This document shows positions 18,017 to 27,336 of a stretch of 54,012 bases of DNA, piece by piece. Within the stretch, counting starts at the first letter, position 1; every line of letters starts with the position of its first letter. The notes beneath the pieces are model-generated. The model was not told the DNA's origin and searched no databases. It saw only the letters and a list, made by a program, of their open reading frames with translations. Location: the NCBI GenBank assembly GCA_902516825.1, contig CABXZZ010000005.1, positions 1-54,012 on the forward strand, written 5' to 3'. The position numbers and the translations under genes were made by a program. Source of the DNA: an uncultured SAR116 cluster alpha proteobacterium (GTDB taxonomy: Bacteria; Pseudomonadota; Alphaproteobacteria; Puniceispirillales; Puniceispirillaceae).

Positions 18017-21000
18017 ATGTCTCTCAAGATAGAGTATAAGATGCATAAGCAAGATAAGGCGAAGGGTGATTATGTAGCACTTGGATGTATTAGTAATTTT
18101 AGTTTTCTGCGTGGTGCAAGTCATCCACATGAGCTGATTGAAACAGCTGCAGCAGAAGGTTGGTCATCTTGTGGTATTGCAGATTATCATACAATTTCTG
18201 GGTTGGTTCGCGCCCATCAATCTGCAATGGAACAATCCGTTAAGCTGTTATGTGGAGTACGACTTATTATTGATTGTTCTGAGCAGATAGAACAATCAGA
18301 ACAGCCTGTAGAAAAAGATAGGATAGAAGTTATAATTTATGCAGCAAACCGTGCGGGTTATGAATCACTATGTCAGCTTCTCAGTCGTGTAAATATGGCT
18401 TTAGCCCATATACCAGCCATAAAAAGAGCTGCAAATTTATATATTCATGTAAGTGAATTAGCACGTCTTGGCTCAGATGTTTTTGTTATTATTGAGGCTC
18501 CACAATTAATTAAAAATTATGTGGCTAGACAGTGCCAGAAAATTCAAAAATTTGTAACAGCCCCTCTACTATTAGGCTCTGCTATTTACCGTGATGGTAA
18601 TGATAAAAAGCGTCTGAAGTATGTGTCAGGTTTGGCCACTCGTCTAGGGCTTGGCTTTGTTGCTTTAGCAGCTCCGCTATATCACCATCCCTCACGTCGT
18701 CCATTAGCAGACGTCTTATATTGTATTCGCACTAAACAAACACTTGCAACTGCAGGTAGGGGTTTGTCTCGTAATGCAGAGCGACATCTTATGAAAACCA
18801 CAGAATATACTAGATTATGGTCAAAATATCCAGAAGCAATTATGGCCGCAGGTCAGGTTGCACAGGCATGCACTTTTTCACTGTCGCAATTATCATATGA
18901 GTACCCAGAAGAAATTGTACCAAATGGACGTTCTGTTATGGATGAGTTGATTTATCAGACTTGGCAAGGGGCAGAAAGACGATATCCAGATGGTATACCA
19001 GACGAGGTAAATGGCTACCTAAAAAAAGAATTGGCTTTGATTGCCAAGTTAAACTATGCCCCTTATTTTTTAACAGTATTTGATATTGTAAGATTTGCCC
19101 GTAGCCGGAATATTTTGTGTCAGGGGCGAGGCTCTGCAGCTAATTCTGCTGTGTGCTATTGCCTTGATATTACAGCAGTTGATCCCGCTAGATCCAGCCC
19201 ATTATTTGAGAGGTTCGTTAGTGAAGCGCGCGCAGAGCCTCCCGATATTGATGTTGATTTTGAACATGAGAGACGCGAAGAAATCATCCAGTATATTTAT
19301 CATAAATATGGGCGTCATAGAGCGGGTCTTGCTGCCAGTATTGTAACCTATCGTAAACGAAGTGCCTTAATTGAAATTGCTAAGGTATTTGGCCTGAGCC
19401 GGGATATACAACAAGCCTTGTCAGCCCAAGTATGGGGAGTAAAATCAACCTCCCATGATTCAGAATTATTACATGTTGCTGGATTAGATCCAGAAGATAC
19501 TAAGCTACAATTAATATTAAAACTTGTTCGCCAGTTACATGGCTTTCCAAGGCATTTATCACAGCATGTTGGTGGTTTTGTTATTGCCAGGGATAGATTG
19601 GATTCTTTATGTGCTATTAGGCCTGCAAGTATGGATGGGCGCACCATCATTGAGTGGGATAAGAATGACTTAGAGGCACTTGGCCTTTTGAAAGTAGACA
19701 TTTTGGCGCTTGGTATGTTGAGCTGCCTTAGGCGCGCATTTGATTTGCTCAAGCGGTATTATCATCTGGCGGTTACATTATCTTCCATTCCAGCAGAAGA
19801 TATAAATACCTATAATATGTTATGTAAGGCTCAGTCTGTTGGTGTGTTTCAAGTAGAATCGCGTGCTCAGATGTCTATGCTGCCTCGTTTGCAGCCAAGA
19901 TGTTTTCATGATCTTGTGGTTCAGGTAGCTATTGTACGCCCTGGACCAATTCAGGGCGATATGGTGCATCCTTATTTGCGTCGCAGGTCAGGCTATGAAA
20001 AAATAACCTATCCTTCAGATGAATTAAAGCAGGTATTACAGCGCACGCTTGGTGTGCCGTTATTTCAAGAACAGGCAATGCAGATAGCTATTGTTGCTGC
20101 AGGGTTTAGTGGCTCAGAGGCAGATCAGTTACGCCGGGCAATGGCAACTTTTCGCAAAAATGACTTAATTCATAAATTTCGAGAGCGCATGGTTAAGGGG
20201 ATGGTTGGACGCGGTTACCTAGAAGATTTTGCCATTAGGTGTTTTCGTCAGATTGAAGGTTTTGGCACATATGGATTTCCAGAATCGCATGCTTCGAGTT
20301 TTGCTTTACTGGTTTATGCTTCTGCTTGGATAAAATGTCACTATCCAGATGTTTTTATCTGTGCGTTGTTAAACGCTCAGCCAATGGGTTTTTATGGGCC
20401 CGCTCAATTAGTTGCAGAAGCTAAGCGTAGCGGAGTTGAAGTAAGACCAGTTGATATTAACAACTCACAATGGGATTGTAGCTTAGAGGCAACAGACCAC
20501 GCGCGTCATGCGTTGCGTCTTGGAATGCGTCAGGTAAAAGGATTAAAACGCTATGAGGCTGAAAGACTGGCAGCAAGTCGTCATACGGCTTATCACGATA
20601 TTAATGACCTTGTACGCAGGTCAGACATCTCCATATCTGGATTAGAATCGCTTGCTAGAGCTGACGCCTTTAATTCGATTGGCCTTATAAGTCGTCAGTC
20701 ACTATGGGAGATAAAAAAGCTTGCTCGTCAGCAAAGCTTGGGGCTACCCTTATTCTCATATGCAGAACAACGCCACAAAACTATTATGCCAATAGAGCCA
20801 GTAACACCTCTGCCAACAGCAAGTATAGGTGCCTTGGTGGCTCAGGATTATTTAGCAACTGGATTATCTCTTAAAGCGCATCCAGTAAGTCTATTAGAGC
20901 CGTATTTTTCAGCAGATAGCTGGCAGACCTGTTCTGTTGCTATAGATAGTATAGATGGCAGGAAGCATCAGGTAATTGGCCTTGTAACAGGCAGGCAAAA

Positions 21001-21265
21001 GCCAGGTACCGCAAAAGGAACTGTTTTTATAACATTGGAGGACGCACATTATTCCCTAAATATTATAATCTGGCCAGCTGTTGTGGATGCGTATCGCGCA
21101 GCATTACTTGGTGCGCATTTACTAGGGGTATCTGGCAGAATTCAAAAACAGGGCAAAATTATACATTTTATTGCGGATAAATTAGTTAATTGTGATGTTT
21201 ATTTGCAGCATCTAAAAACTTCAGAGCTAAAAATACCAGTATTAAAAAGCAGAAACTTTCATTAA
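18017..21265 (+). CDS. dnaE2: Error-prone DNA polymerase III alpha-type subunit DnaE2 (ImuC)
   Basis: DnaE2 is the catalytic polymerase of the ImuAB-DnaE2 translesion system. The 1082-residue product has the family length and order. There is an N-terminal PHP domain (LGCISNFSFLRGASHPHELIETAA then IADYHTISGLVRAH). The polymerase core has GRGSAANSAVCYCLDIT and the catalytic aspartates in PPDIDVDFEHERREE (near residues 405-415). Further motifs are VRPGPIQGDMVHPYLRRR, FGTYGFPESHASSFALLVYASAW and a C-terminal OB-fold (IGLVTGRQKPGTAKGTVFITLED). Family members lack the epsilon-binding site and proofreading. It follows imuB after 3 bases and is presumably induced through the LexA box before imuA. The 3' end converges on the carboxypeptidase gene. 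Confidence 0.96.
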   Translation: MSLKIEYKMHKQDKAKGDYVALGCISNFSFLRGASHPHELIETAAAEGWSSCGIADYHTISGLVRAHQSAMEQSVKLLCGVRLIIDCSEQIEQSEQPVEKDRIEVIIYAANRAGYESLCQLLSRVNMALAHIPAIKRAANLYIHVSELARLGSDVFVIIEAPQLIKNYVARQCQKIQKFVTAPLLLGSAIYRDGNDKKRLKYVSGLATRLGLGFVALAAPLYHHPSRRPLADVLYCIRTKQTLATAGRGLSRNAERHLMKTTEYTRLWSKYPEAIMAAGQVAQACTFSLSQLSYEYPEEIVPNGRSVMDELIYQTWQGAERRYPDGIPDEVNGYLKKELALIAKLNYAPYFLTVFDIVRFARSRNILCQGRGSAANSAVCYCLDITAVDPARSSPLFERFVSEARAEPPDIDVDFEHERREEIIQYIYHKYGRHRAGLAASIVTYRKRSALIEIAKVFGLSRDIQQALSAQVWGVKSTSHDSELLHVAGLDPEDTKLQLILKLVRQLHGFPRHLSQHVGGFVIARDRLDSLCAIRPASMDGRTIIEWDKNDLEALGLLKVDILALGMLSCLRRAFDLLKRYYHLAVTLSSIPAEDINTYNMLCKAQSVGVFQVESRAQMSMLPRLQPRCFHDLVVQVAIVRPGPIQGDMVHPYLRRRSGYEKITYPSDELKQVLQRTLGVPLFQEQAMQIAIVAAGFSGSEADQLRRAMATFRKNDLIHKFRERMVKGMVGRGYLEDFAIRCFRQIEGFGTYGFPESHASSFALLVYASAWIKCHYPDVFICALLNAQPMGFYGPAQLVAEAKRSGVEVRPVDINNSQWDCSLEATDHARHALRLGMRQVKGLKRYEAERLAASRHTAYHDINDLVRRSDISISGLESLARADAFNSIGLISRQSLWEIKKLARQQSLGLPLFSYAEQRHKTIMPIEPVTPLPTASIGALVAQDYLATGLSLKAHPVSLLEPYFSADSWQTCSVAIDSIDGRKHQVIGLVTGRQKPGTAKGTVFITLEDAHYSLNIIIWPAVVDAYRAALLGAHLLGVSGRIQKQGKIIHFIADKLVNCDVYLQHLKTSELKIPVLKSRNFH

Positions 21266-21295
21266 TATAGATTAAAATGCTGAAATAGTGAGTAT

Positions 21296-21315
21296 GAGGC
21301 TGATAAAAATGCCTC
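21296..21315. terminator. Small hairpin between dnaE2 and the carboxypeptidase gene
   Basis: GAGGC and GCCTC arms with a 10-base AT-rich loop lie in the 49-base gap where two genes converge. There is no T run on either side, so it is at best a weak bidirectional terminator. Confidence 0.25.
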
Positions 21316-22649
21316 TATGATGAGCTGGCGCTCGAAATTATCTCCGGCAATGCAAAACATGCATTTCCAGATTGATATAGCTCGACACAAGCAGCACGGG
21401 CGCTTGGCTCGTCAAGTCCTTCAAACCTAACCCGCCATAACGGTAATTCGCCTCGCATTACAAGACTTACCTGTGCGGGTATCATTGCCAAAATAGAGGC
21501 AGCAGAACGTCTGGCTTTGATTGCCGCTTTATGGGCACTGATTTTTCTAGAAAAACTACCTACTTGAATAGACCAGGCATCGCCTTTTGATGCTATCTGA
21601 CTTTCTATAGAGTTGGAGGGAATGGAGCGAATAATAATCTGTGGCTTGGAGATTGGGGGGACAACAGAGGCAAGTTTGCTACTAGAGTCCGCAAGGCCTT
21701 TATTTTCTGGCCTCGGAAGTGGAGTTGCAACCGGAATGGAAGCAACTCTAAAAGGTTTTACTACTTTGAACTGGTTGGTTAACAACTTAATCATATGTAA
21801 GTCACGACTTTTACTCGTTTTGCCACCAAATATAACACCTATGAGACGCACACCATTTTGCTCAGCAGAGGCAACAAGATTGAAGCCAGAGGCACCTATA
21901 TAACCAGTTTTAATGCCGTCCGTGCCTTCAAAAATAGCCAATAAGCGGTTATGATTTCGATAAGTTTTACCTCTAAACCGGAATGATTTGTTACTAAAGT
22001 AATGATAATACTCAGGAAAATCTGTTCGAATTGCCGTTCCAAGCTTTGCCATATCTCTGGCTGTACTTACCTGGGCTCTATTGGGAAGCCCAGATGCATT
22101 TTTAAAAATGGTCCGTGACATTCCAAGGGCCTTTGCTTTGCGAGTCATTCGCTTGGCAAATTCACGCTCTGATAGTGAAATTTCTTCGGATACAGCCGTT
22201 GCAATGTCATTTGCAGATTTTGTCACTAACGCGAATATGGCATCTTCAACAGATATAGTCTCACCTGGTTTTAGATAAAGTTTAGATGGGCTTCTACTTG
22301 CCGAAAGCGATGATATGGTAATTTGTGAGTTTAAGGTTAAGTTCTTACTCTGTAATTCTTCGAACAGTATATATAACGTCATGATTTTTGCTAATGACGC
22401 AGGATATAGCTGCTTATCTGCGTTTCTTGCATATAAGACTCGCCCTGACACTTCTTCCATAACAAAAGACGCATACTTTGCATTAGCAAGGGCCTCAGAT
22501 AACCCCAATATATTTAACGTTGATAACATCCCACCATAAAGGAAGAAAGGTATTATTAAGCTAATAAAAAGTTTTTTTGAGCTGAGAATAATATTCTGTA
22601 TCATTTTAATACACGTATCGAATAATTTGTTTTTGATGATCCAGATCAT
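21315..22649 (-). CDS. D-alanyl-D-alanine carboxypeptidase (PBP5/6 family, S11) with C-terminal SPOR domain
   Basis: DacA/DacF-type enzymes trim the terminal D-alanine from peptidoglycan stem peptides in the periplasm. All three penicillin-binding motifs are present: S-x-x-K in LYPASLAKIMTLY, S-x-N in VTKSANDIATAV, and K-T-G in DGIKTGYIGASGFN. The N-terminus has a long hydrophobic signal or anchor segment (KKLFISLIIPFFLYGGML). The last about 75 residues (WSIQVGSFSRKISAHKAAI to GNACFALPEI) form a SPOR domain, which binds glycan strands stripped of stem peptides at the septum. The frame is open to a GTG at 22673; ATG 22649 is chosen because AGGA stands about 5 bases before it, though ATG 22604 is also possible. 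It is monocistronic and convergent with dnaE2. Confidence 0.93.
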   Translation of the reverse strand: MIWIIKNKLFDTCIKMIQNIILSSKKLFISLIIPFFLYGGMLSTLNILGLSEALANAKYASFVMEEVSGRVLYARNADKQLYPASLAKIMTLYILFEELQSKNLTLNSQITISSLSASRSPSKLYLKPGETISVEDAIFALVTKSANDIATAVSEEISLSEREFAKRMTRKAKALGMSRTIFKNASGLPNRAQVSTARDMAKLGTAIRTDFPEYYHYFSNKSFRFRGKTYRNHNRLLAIFEGTDGIKTGYIGASGFNLVASAEQNGVRLIGVIFGGKTSKSRDLHMIKLLTNQFKVVKPFRVASIPVATPLPRPENKGLADSSSKLASVVPPISKPQIIIRSIPSNSIESQIASKGDAWSIQVGSFSRKISAHKAAIKARRSAASILAMIPAQVSLVMRGELPLWRVRFEGLDEPSARAACVELYQSGNACFALPEIISSASSS

Positions 22650-22864
22650 TATTATCCTGAGATTATCATACACTTTATCAATAGACTCAACAGGTTGTTA
22701 AGAATTAACATGATGTCATTAATGAATCACAATACAGATTAGAAATCAATATTTCTATATTGTAACTTGAAGATGCACTATTTAACAAAAAAATACCATC
22801 AACCCCTTTTCTTAATTATAAAAGATGCCAATATGTATTGTTAGGTCATGGAGATATCGGAACA

Positions 22865-23188
22865 ATGAGCGCGAATAATAATAAGCCAAATGATGTTGAT
22901 GGTGGCTTAGTGCTGGAAAAGCGCACAAAAACTAAAAAACCGTCATTATATCGGGTAATAATATTAAATGATGACTACACTCCTATGGAATTTGTAGTTT
23001 TAATACTACAACGCTTTTTTGGCCATAATTCGGAAGTTGCCCAGAAAATAATGCTACATGTGCATCAAAAAGGTGTTGGTGTTTGCGGTGTGTTCACCTA
23101 TGAGGTTGCTGAGGCTAAAATAAATCAAGTAATGACATTTGCCAGACAAAACGAACATCCACTGCAATTGCAGATGGAAAAGGAGTAA
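22865..23188 (+). CDS. clpS: ATP-dependent Clp protease adaptor ClpS
   Basis: ClpS recognises N-degron substrates (Leu, Phe, Tyr, Trp at the N-terminus) and delivers them to ClpAP. The chosen product is 107 residues, with a disordered Asn/Lys/Asp-rich start and the folded core [25 protein letters not shown]. The conserved [22 protein letters not shown] follows. The N-D-D-Y-T-P-M-E-F motif that forms the N-degron pocket is intact. The frame extends to a TTG at 22838, but ATG 22865 has a GGAGA about 10 bases upstream and gives the normal length. clpA begins 4 bases after the stop. aat, which makes the N-degrons, lies in the same window. Confidence 0.95.
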   Translation: MSANNNKPNDVDGGLVLEKRTKTKKPSLYRVIILNDDYTPMEFVVLILQRFFGHNSEVAQKIMLHVHQKGVGVCGVFTYEVAEAKINQVMTFARQNEHPLQLQMEKE

Positions 23189-23192
23189 GATA

Positions 23193-25472
23193 TTGTTATC
23201 CCAAGAATTAGAAGAAACTCTGCGTCGTTCCTTATCCGTTGCAGGCGAACGGCATCATGAGTTCGCTACTTTGGAACATCTTTTACTTGCGATGCTCGAA
23301 GATAAGGATGCGCTCGCAGTAATGCATGGCTGTAATCTGGATGTATCTAGATTAAGAGAGATGTTAGAATCCTACATCGATGACGAAATGGATGAGCTAG
23401 TCGCGCAAGCCGATGAGATAGAGGTGCAACCAACTGCTTCTTTTAGCCGTGTGGTGCAACGCGCTATTATTCATACCCAATCTTCGGGTCGCGGTTCAGC
23501 GACTGGAGCTAACGTTTTGATAGCCATGTATTCAGAGCGGGATTCACACGCAGTGTGGTTTTTAACCTCACTTGACATGTCACGGCTTGACGCCATCAGC
23601 TTTATAAGCCACGGCAACGGAGCATCAGTCGAAGGCAGTGAAACTGAGGAAGATGACGCAGATATAGGTGATAGCCAGACAGGAAAAGATGCGTTATCGC
23701 AATATGCGGTTGATCTCATTACTAAAGCAGTTGAAGGCAAAATAGACCCTTTAATTGGCAGAACCGCAGAGGTAGATAGAACCATTCAAATACTATGCAG
23801 AAGAACAAAAAATAATCCCCTTTATGTTGGTGATCCTGGCGTTGGGAAAACAGCTATTGCGGAGGGTCTTGCGCAACGTATTGTTGATGGGTCAGTTCCG
23901 GAGGTTCTTAAATCTGCTGTAATATATTCACTTGATATGGGCTCATTGCTTGCAGGCACAAGATATCGTGGAGATTTTGAAGAACGCTTAAAAGCGGTGA
24001 TGAAGCAAATAGAACAGGATAATCAGGCTATCCTTTTTATTGATGAAATTCATACTATCATCGGAGCAGGCGCAACCTCTGGCGGGGCGATGGATGCTTC
24101 TAACCTTCTGAAGCCTGCCTTGCAGAAAGGATCTTTGCGTTGTATTGGATCCACAACGTATAAAGAATATAGAAGTTATTTTGAAAAAGATCGAGCATTA
24201 GCACGAAGATTCCAGAAAATTGATGTTAATGAACCATCTATTCCTGACACAATAAAAATTCTGGCAGGTCTAAAGTCGCGTTATGAAGCACATCACGGGG
24301 TAAAATTCACTCAAGCTGCTATAAAGACAGCAGTAGATTTATCAGCTCGTTATATTCATGACCGTAAACTTCCTGATAAAGCAATTGACGTTATAGATGA
24401 AGCAGCTGCTTCACAAAATCTTTTGCCGCAGTCAAAAAGGCGACAGCAAATCGGCCAAAAAGAAATAGAAACAACTATTGCCTCGATGGCTAGGATACCT
24501 TCTAAGCATGTGAGCAGAAATGATAAGGCTGTGCTAGCTTCACTAGAGACAGATTTAAAGCGGATGGTTTATGGCCAGGATACTGCTATTACGGCACTAG
24601 CATCTGCTATTAAACTCTCCCGCGCTGGTTTGCGTGAATCGGGCAAACCAATCGGCAACTACTTGTTTTCTGGTCCGACAGGAGTTGGCAAAACAGAAGT
24701 GGCAAAACAATTATCAGAAACATTAGGGGTTAAGCTAATTCGTTTTGATATGTCCGAATATATGGAGAGACACACCGTATCAAGACTAATAGGCGCGCCT
24801 CCTGGTTATGTTGGTTTTGATCAAGGAGGATTATTAACAGATGCAATCGACCAAACACCGCATGCAGTTTTATTATTAGATGAGATCGAAAAAGCTCATC
24901 CTGATTTATTTAGTTTGTTATTGCAGGTCATGGACCACGGAACATTAACTGACTCTAATGGAAAGAAGGTAGATTTCCGAAACGTTATTTTAATCATGAC
25001 AACCAACGCTGGCGCCTCCGAGCTATCAAAACAGGCCATTGGATTTGGCAGAGGAAACAGAACAGATGCAGACTCAGAGGCTATAGAGAAAATGTTTTCA
25101 CCTGAATTCAGAAACCGTTTAGATGCAGTTATAGCCTTCTCCGCTTTAGATAATGATACGATAAGGCTAGTTGTAGATAAATTCGTATTTCAGCTCGAAG
25201 CTCAGTTAGCTGAAAGACAAGTTGAAATTCAGCTTGAGGAGCAAGCTCGTGAATGGCTTGCAGAGCGCGGGTATGATAGCTCCTTTGGTGCAAGGCCGCT
25301 TGGAAGGCTAATACAAGAGCATATCAAAAAACCGCTCGCGGATCACCTTCTATTCGGTGATTTGGTTGCAGGGGGTGAAGTTATAGTAACGGTTAAAGAC
25401 AACAAGCTTGAGCTTAAAACAATGTCGGCGGATAATACCAAGTCGCCAAAAAAGAAAACTGAAAAAGTTTAA
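23193..25472 (+). CDS. clpA: ATP-dependent Clp protease ATP-binding subunit ClpA
   Basis: ClpA is the hexameric AAA+ unfoldase that feeds substrates to ClpP. The TTG start at 23193 is chosen because AGGAG lies 7 bases before it, the preceding in-frame ATG is inside clpS and would add junk residues, and the resulting 759-residue protein starts LLSQELEETLRRSL like known ClpA. Domains in order: the double Clp-N repeat (residues 1-145), AAA module 1 with Walker A GDPGVGKTA near 213 and Walker B ILFIDEIHT, then AAA module 2 with Walker A SGPTGVGKTE near 495 and the sensor and C-terminal lid (SSFGARPLGRLIQEHIKKPL). clpS-clpA is a tight two-gene operon. TTG may keep its synthesis modest. Confidence 0.96.
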   Translation: MLSQELEETLRRSLSVAGERHHEFATLEHLLLAMLEDKDALAVMHGCNLDVSRLREMLESYIDDEMDELVAQADEIEVQPTASFSRVVQRAIIHTQSSGRGSATGANVLIAMYSERDSHAVWFLTSLDMSRLDAISFISHGNGASVEGSETEEDDADIGDSQTGKDALSQYAVDLITKAVEGKIDPLIGRTAEVDRTIQILCRRTKNNPLYVGDPGVGKTAIAEGLAQRIVDGSVPEVLKSAVIYSLDMGSLLAGTRYRGDFEERLKAVMKQIEQDNQAILFIDEIHTIIGAGATSGGAMDASNLLKPALQKGSLRCIGSTTYKEYRSYFEKDRALARRFQKIDVNEPSIPDTIKILAGLKSRYEAHHGVKFTQAAIKTAVDLSARYIHDRKLPDKAIDVIDEAAASQNLLPQSKRRQQIGQKEIETTIASMARIPSKHVSRNDKAVLASLETDLKRMVYGQDTAITALASAIKLSRAGLRESGKPIGNYLFSGPTGVGKTEVAKQLSETLGVKLIRFDMSEYMERHTVSRLIGAPPGYVGFDQGGLLTDAIDQTPHAVLLLDEIEKAHPDLFSLLLQVMDHGTLTDSNGKKVDFRNVILIMTTNAGASELSKQAIGFGRGNRTDADSEAIEKMFSPEFRNRLDAVIAFSALDNDTIRLVVDKFVFQLEAQLAERQVEIQLEEQAREWLAERGYDSSFGARPLGRLIQEHIKKPLADHLLFGDLVAGGEVIVTVKDNKLELKTMSADNTKSPKKKTEKV

Positions 25473-25482
25473 TCAGGGTCAA

Positions 25483-26640
25483 TTATATTTTTTTATAGGG
25501 AGAGGCTTTGGCAATGTACAAAGCCTCTTCCTGGTTTTGCAGAGCTTCTTGTTTGAGAAATCGAATAATCGCTTCTTGGAATTGTGGGTTGAGAATTTTA
25601 TGAGCTGAATACGTCTTTGATGGAAGATATCCGCGTGGAACTTTGTGAAGCCCTTGCGCGCCCGCTTCCACCCGTTTAAGCCCCATTTTTATGGCAAAAT
25701 CAATTGCCTGATAATAACATGTCTCAAAATGTAAAAATGGCATATCGCGTAATCCGCCCCAGTTTCGCCCATAAAGTGCATCTGAACCCATGAAATTTAG
25801 GGCTCCGGCAATCGGCGTACCCTGATCATAAGCAAGAACAAGAAGAATTTTATCAGCAATGTTACTAGATAGTGACTCAAAAAACATACGTGTAAGATAA
25901 GCGCCTCCCCATTTCTTCTCAATCGTTGCAAGATAACATTGATAGAAAATATCCCAATGTATGGGTTTTATATTACCACCAGTCAAATGCTCAAACTTGA
26001 TCCCAGATTTCTGAATAAACTCTCGCTCTTTGCGTATATTTTTGCGTTTTCTAGATGTTAAATACTCTAAAAACTGATCAAAACTATCATAGTCTTGATT
26101 ATGCCAATGGAACTGCAAACCCTCCCGGATCAGCCAGCTATTATTTCGTGCGGCAGTCAAATCATTTGTGTCTATAAAATTAATATGCGCAGAAGAGAGA
26201 TTGTTATTTTCGATGATAGTTTGCATGCCGCCAAACAAGGCTTGCTTTGCTTTTATATCACCTTCTAGCGTCATTAAACGTGGACCTGGCACTGGAGTAA
26301 ATGGGACTGCTGAGAGTGACTTCGGATAATATGCCAGACCTGAACGCTCATATGCATTTGCCCAGCTATGATCGAAAATATACTCCCCATAGGAATGGTA
26401 TTTTAAGTAATGTGGCATAGCGCCGCGCAGATTGAGATATTCATCATACACGCATAAATGCAAAATATCCCAGCCAGTATCTCCTCCAACACATTTGCTA
26501 TCTTCAAGAGCTGCTAAAAAATCATGCATCACAAATGGGTAGCCAGTGGCATTAAGACAATCCCATTCTTCAGAAGGAATATTGTTTATAGATGTCAATG
26601 TCTTTAGCGAGAAAACAGAATTCTCTGGTATATTATTCAT
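25483..26640 (-). CDS. DUF482/COG3146 family protein (FemAB/GNAT-like acyltransferase fold)
   Basis: The 385-residue product belongs to the COG3146 family (annotated as peptidoglycan biosynthesis-like or GNAT superfamily), whose biochemical role is not settled. Recognisable segments are the N-terminal EWDCLNATGYPFVMHDFLAALEDS, PVPGPRL near residue 117, SRKRKNIRKERE, and the C-terminal GRNWGGLRDMPFLHFETCYYQAIDFAI with VEAGAQGLHKVPRGYLPSKTYSAH. No signal peptide is seen. It converges on clpA with a 10-base gap; in many Alphaproteobacteria this gene sits near clpA, HIT, GDPD and ridA genes, here reduced to clpA and ridA. Confidence 0.85.
   Translation of the reverse strand: MNNIPENSVFSLKTLTSINNIPSEEWDCLNATGYPFVMHDFLAALEDSKCVGGDTGWDILHLCVYDEYLNLRGAMPHYLKYHSYGEYIFDHSWANAYERSGLAYYPKSLSAVPFTPVPGPRLMTLEGDIKAKQALFGGMQTIIENNNLSSAHINFIDTNDLTAARNNSWLIREGLQFHWHNQDYDSFDQFLEYLTSRKRKNIRKEREFIQKSGIKFEHLTGGNIKPIHWDIFYQCYLATIEKKWGGAYLTRMFFESLSSNIADKILLVLAYDQGTPIAGALNFMGSDALYGRNWGGLRDMPFLHFETCYYQAIDFAIKMGLKRVEAGAQGLHKVPRGYLPSKTYSAHKILNPQFQEAIIRFLKQEALQNQEEALYIAKASPYKKI
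25498..25531. terminator. Strong 13-bp hairpin at the clpA / DUF482 junction
   Basis: Arms at 25498-25510 and 25519-25531 pair over 13 positions with one G-T wobble, around an 8-base loop. It lies just past the clpA stop and inside the last codons of the convergent DUF482 gene. There is no T run following it on either strand, so it may stabilise or stop transcripts by a non-classical route. The pairing itself is seen directly; the role is inferred. Confidence 0.45.
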
Positions 26641-26696
26641 AAAACTATCTTAAATAAGACTCCAGGTATTATTGCTCGTTAGAATTTACAATCTTA

Positions 26697-27164
26697 TCAG
26701 GACTTTAGTTGAAATATGGCATCTATTTCTACAACAGCCCCTAGAGGTAAAGCGCTAACACCTACCGCAGATCTAGTATGTTTTCCGCTTTCTCCGAACA
26801 AGGCTACCATTAATTCTGACGCTGCATCAATCACCTTCGGTTGTTCTGTAAATTCAGGTGTTGATGTTACAAACCCTCCAAGTTTTACAACACGTTCCAC
26901 ATTTCTCAGACTATCACTCACTGTAGATACTTGACACAATATCGCAACAGCGCACCGCCTTGCCTGTTCTTGGGCGTCTTTAACACTGACCGAACCGCCA
27001 ACCTTTCCAGTTAGCTCTATCATGCCATTATTGAGTGGTAATTGTCCTGATACATAAACCATATCATGAATAACAAGTATAGGTGTATAATTACCAGCTG
27101 GAGCAGCTGGGCTATCTAAATTAATGCCAAGCTTGTCTAATTTAGTTTGAATATCATACGCCAT
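26697..27164 (-). CDS. RidA family (YjgF/YER057c/UK114) protein
   Basis: RidA proteins hydrolyse reactive enamine/imine intermediates from PLP-enzyme reactions, protecting other enzymes. The 155-residue product belongs to the longer RidA subgroup common in Alphaproteobacteria. It has VIHDMVYVSGQLPLNNG, AQEQARRCAVAILCQV, and the C-terminal GKHTRSAVGVSALPLGAVVEIDAIFQL, in which R in H-T-R-S-A-V is the expected catalytic arginine. An AGGAG stands about 6 bases before the ATG. It lies between nrdJ and the DUF482 gene on the same strand, with its own 170-base upstream gap. The specific substrate is not visible. Confidence 0.92.
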   Translation of the reverse strand: MAYDIQTKLDKLGINLDSPAAPAGNYTPILVIHDMVYVSGQLPLNNGMIELTGKVGGSVSVKDAQEQARRCAVAILCQVSTVSDSLRNVERVVKLGGFVTSTPEFTEQPKVIDAASELMVALFGESGKHTRSAVGVSALPLGAVVEIDAIFQLKS

Positions 27165-27336
27165 GTTAATTCTCCTTCAAAGCTTATAGAACAATGTCTT
27201 TAGGCTATCTCATAATGTCTTATCCGAAGTAAGCTATTGTATCTATGGTGAATTGAGTCAGTGAAATACAGTCATAGAGATGTATCAAACATTTTGTGGT
27301 TTAACTATCTGAATATTTGATATATTTTAATTGCTA

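Noticed and set aside
22636-22649. Palindrome ATGATC-CA-GATCAT near the carboxypeptidase start
   Set aside because: It is short and covers the likely start codon; with AT-rich DNA around it there is little reason to call an operator.
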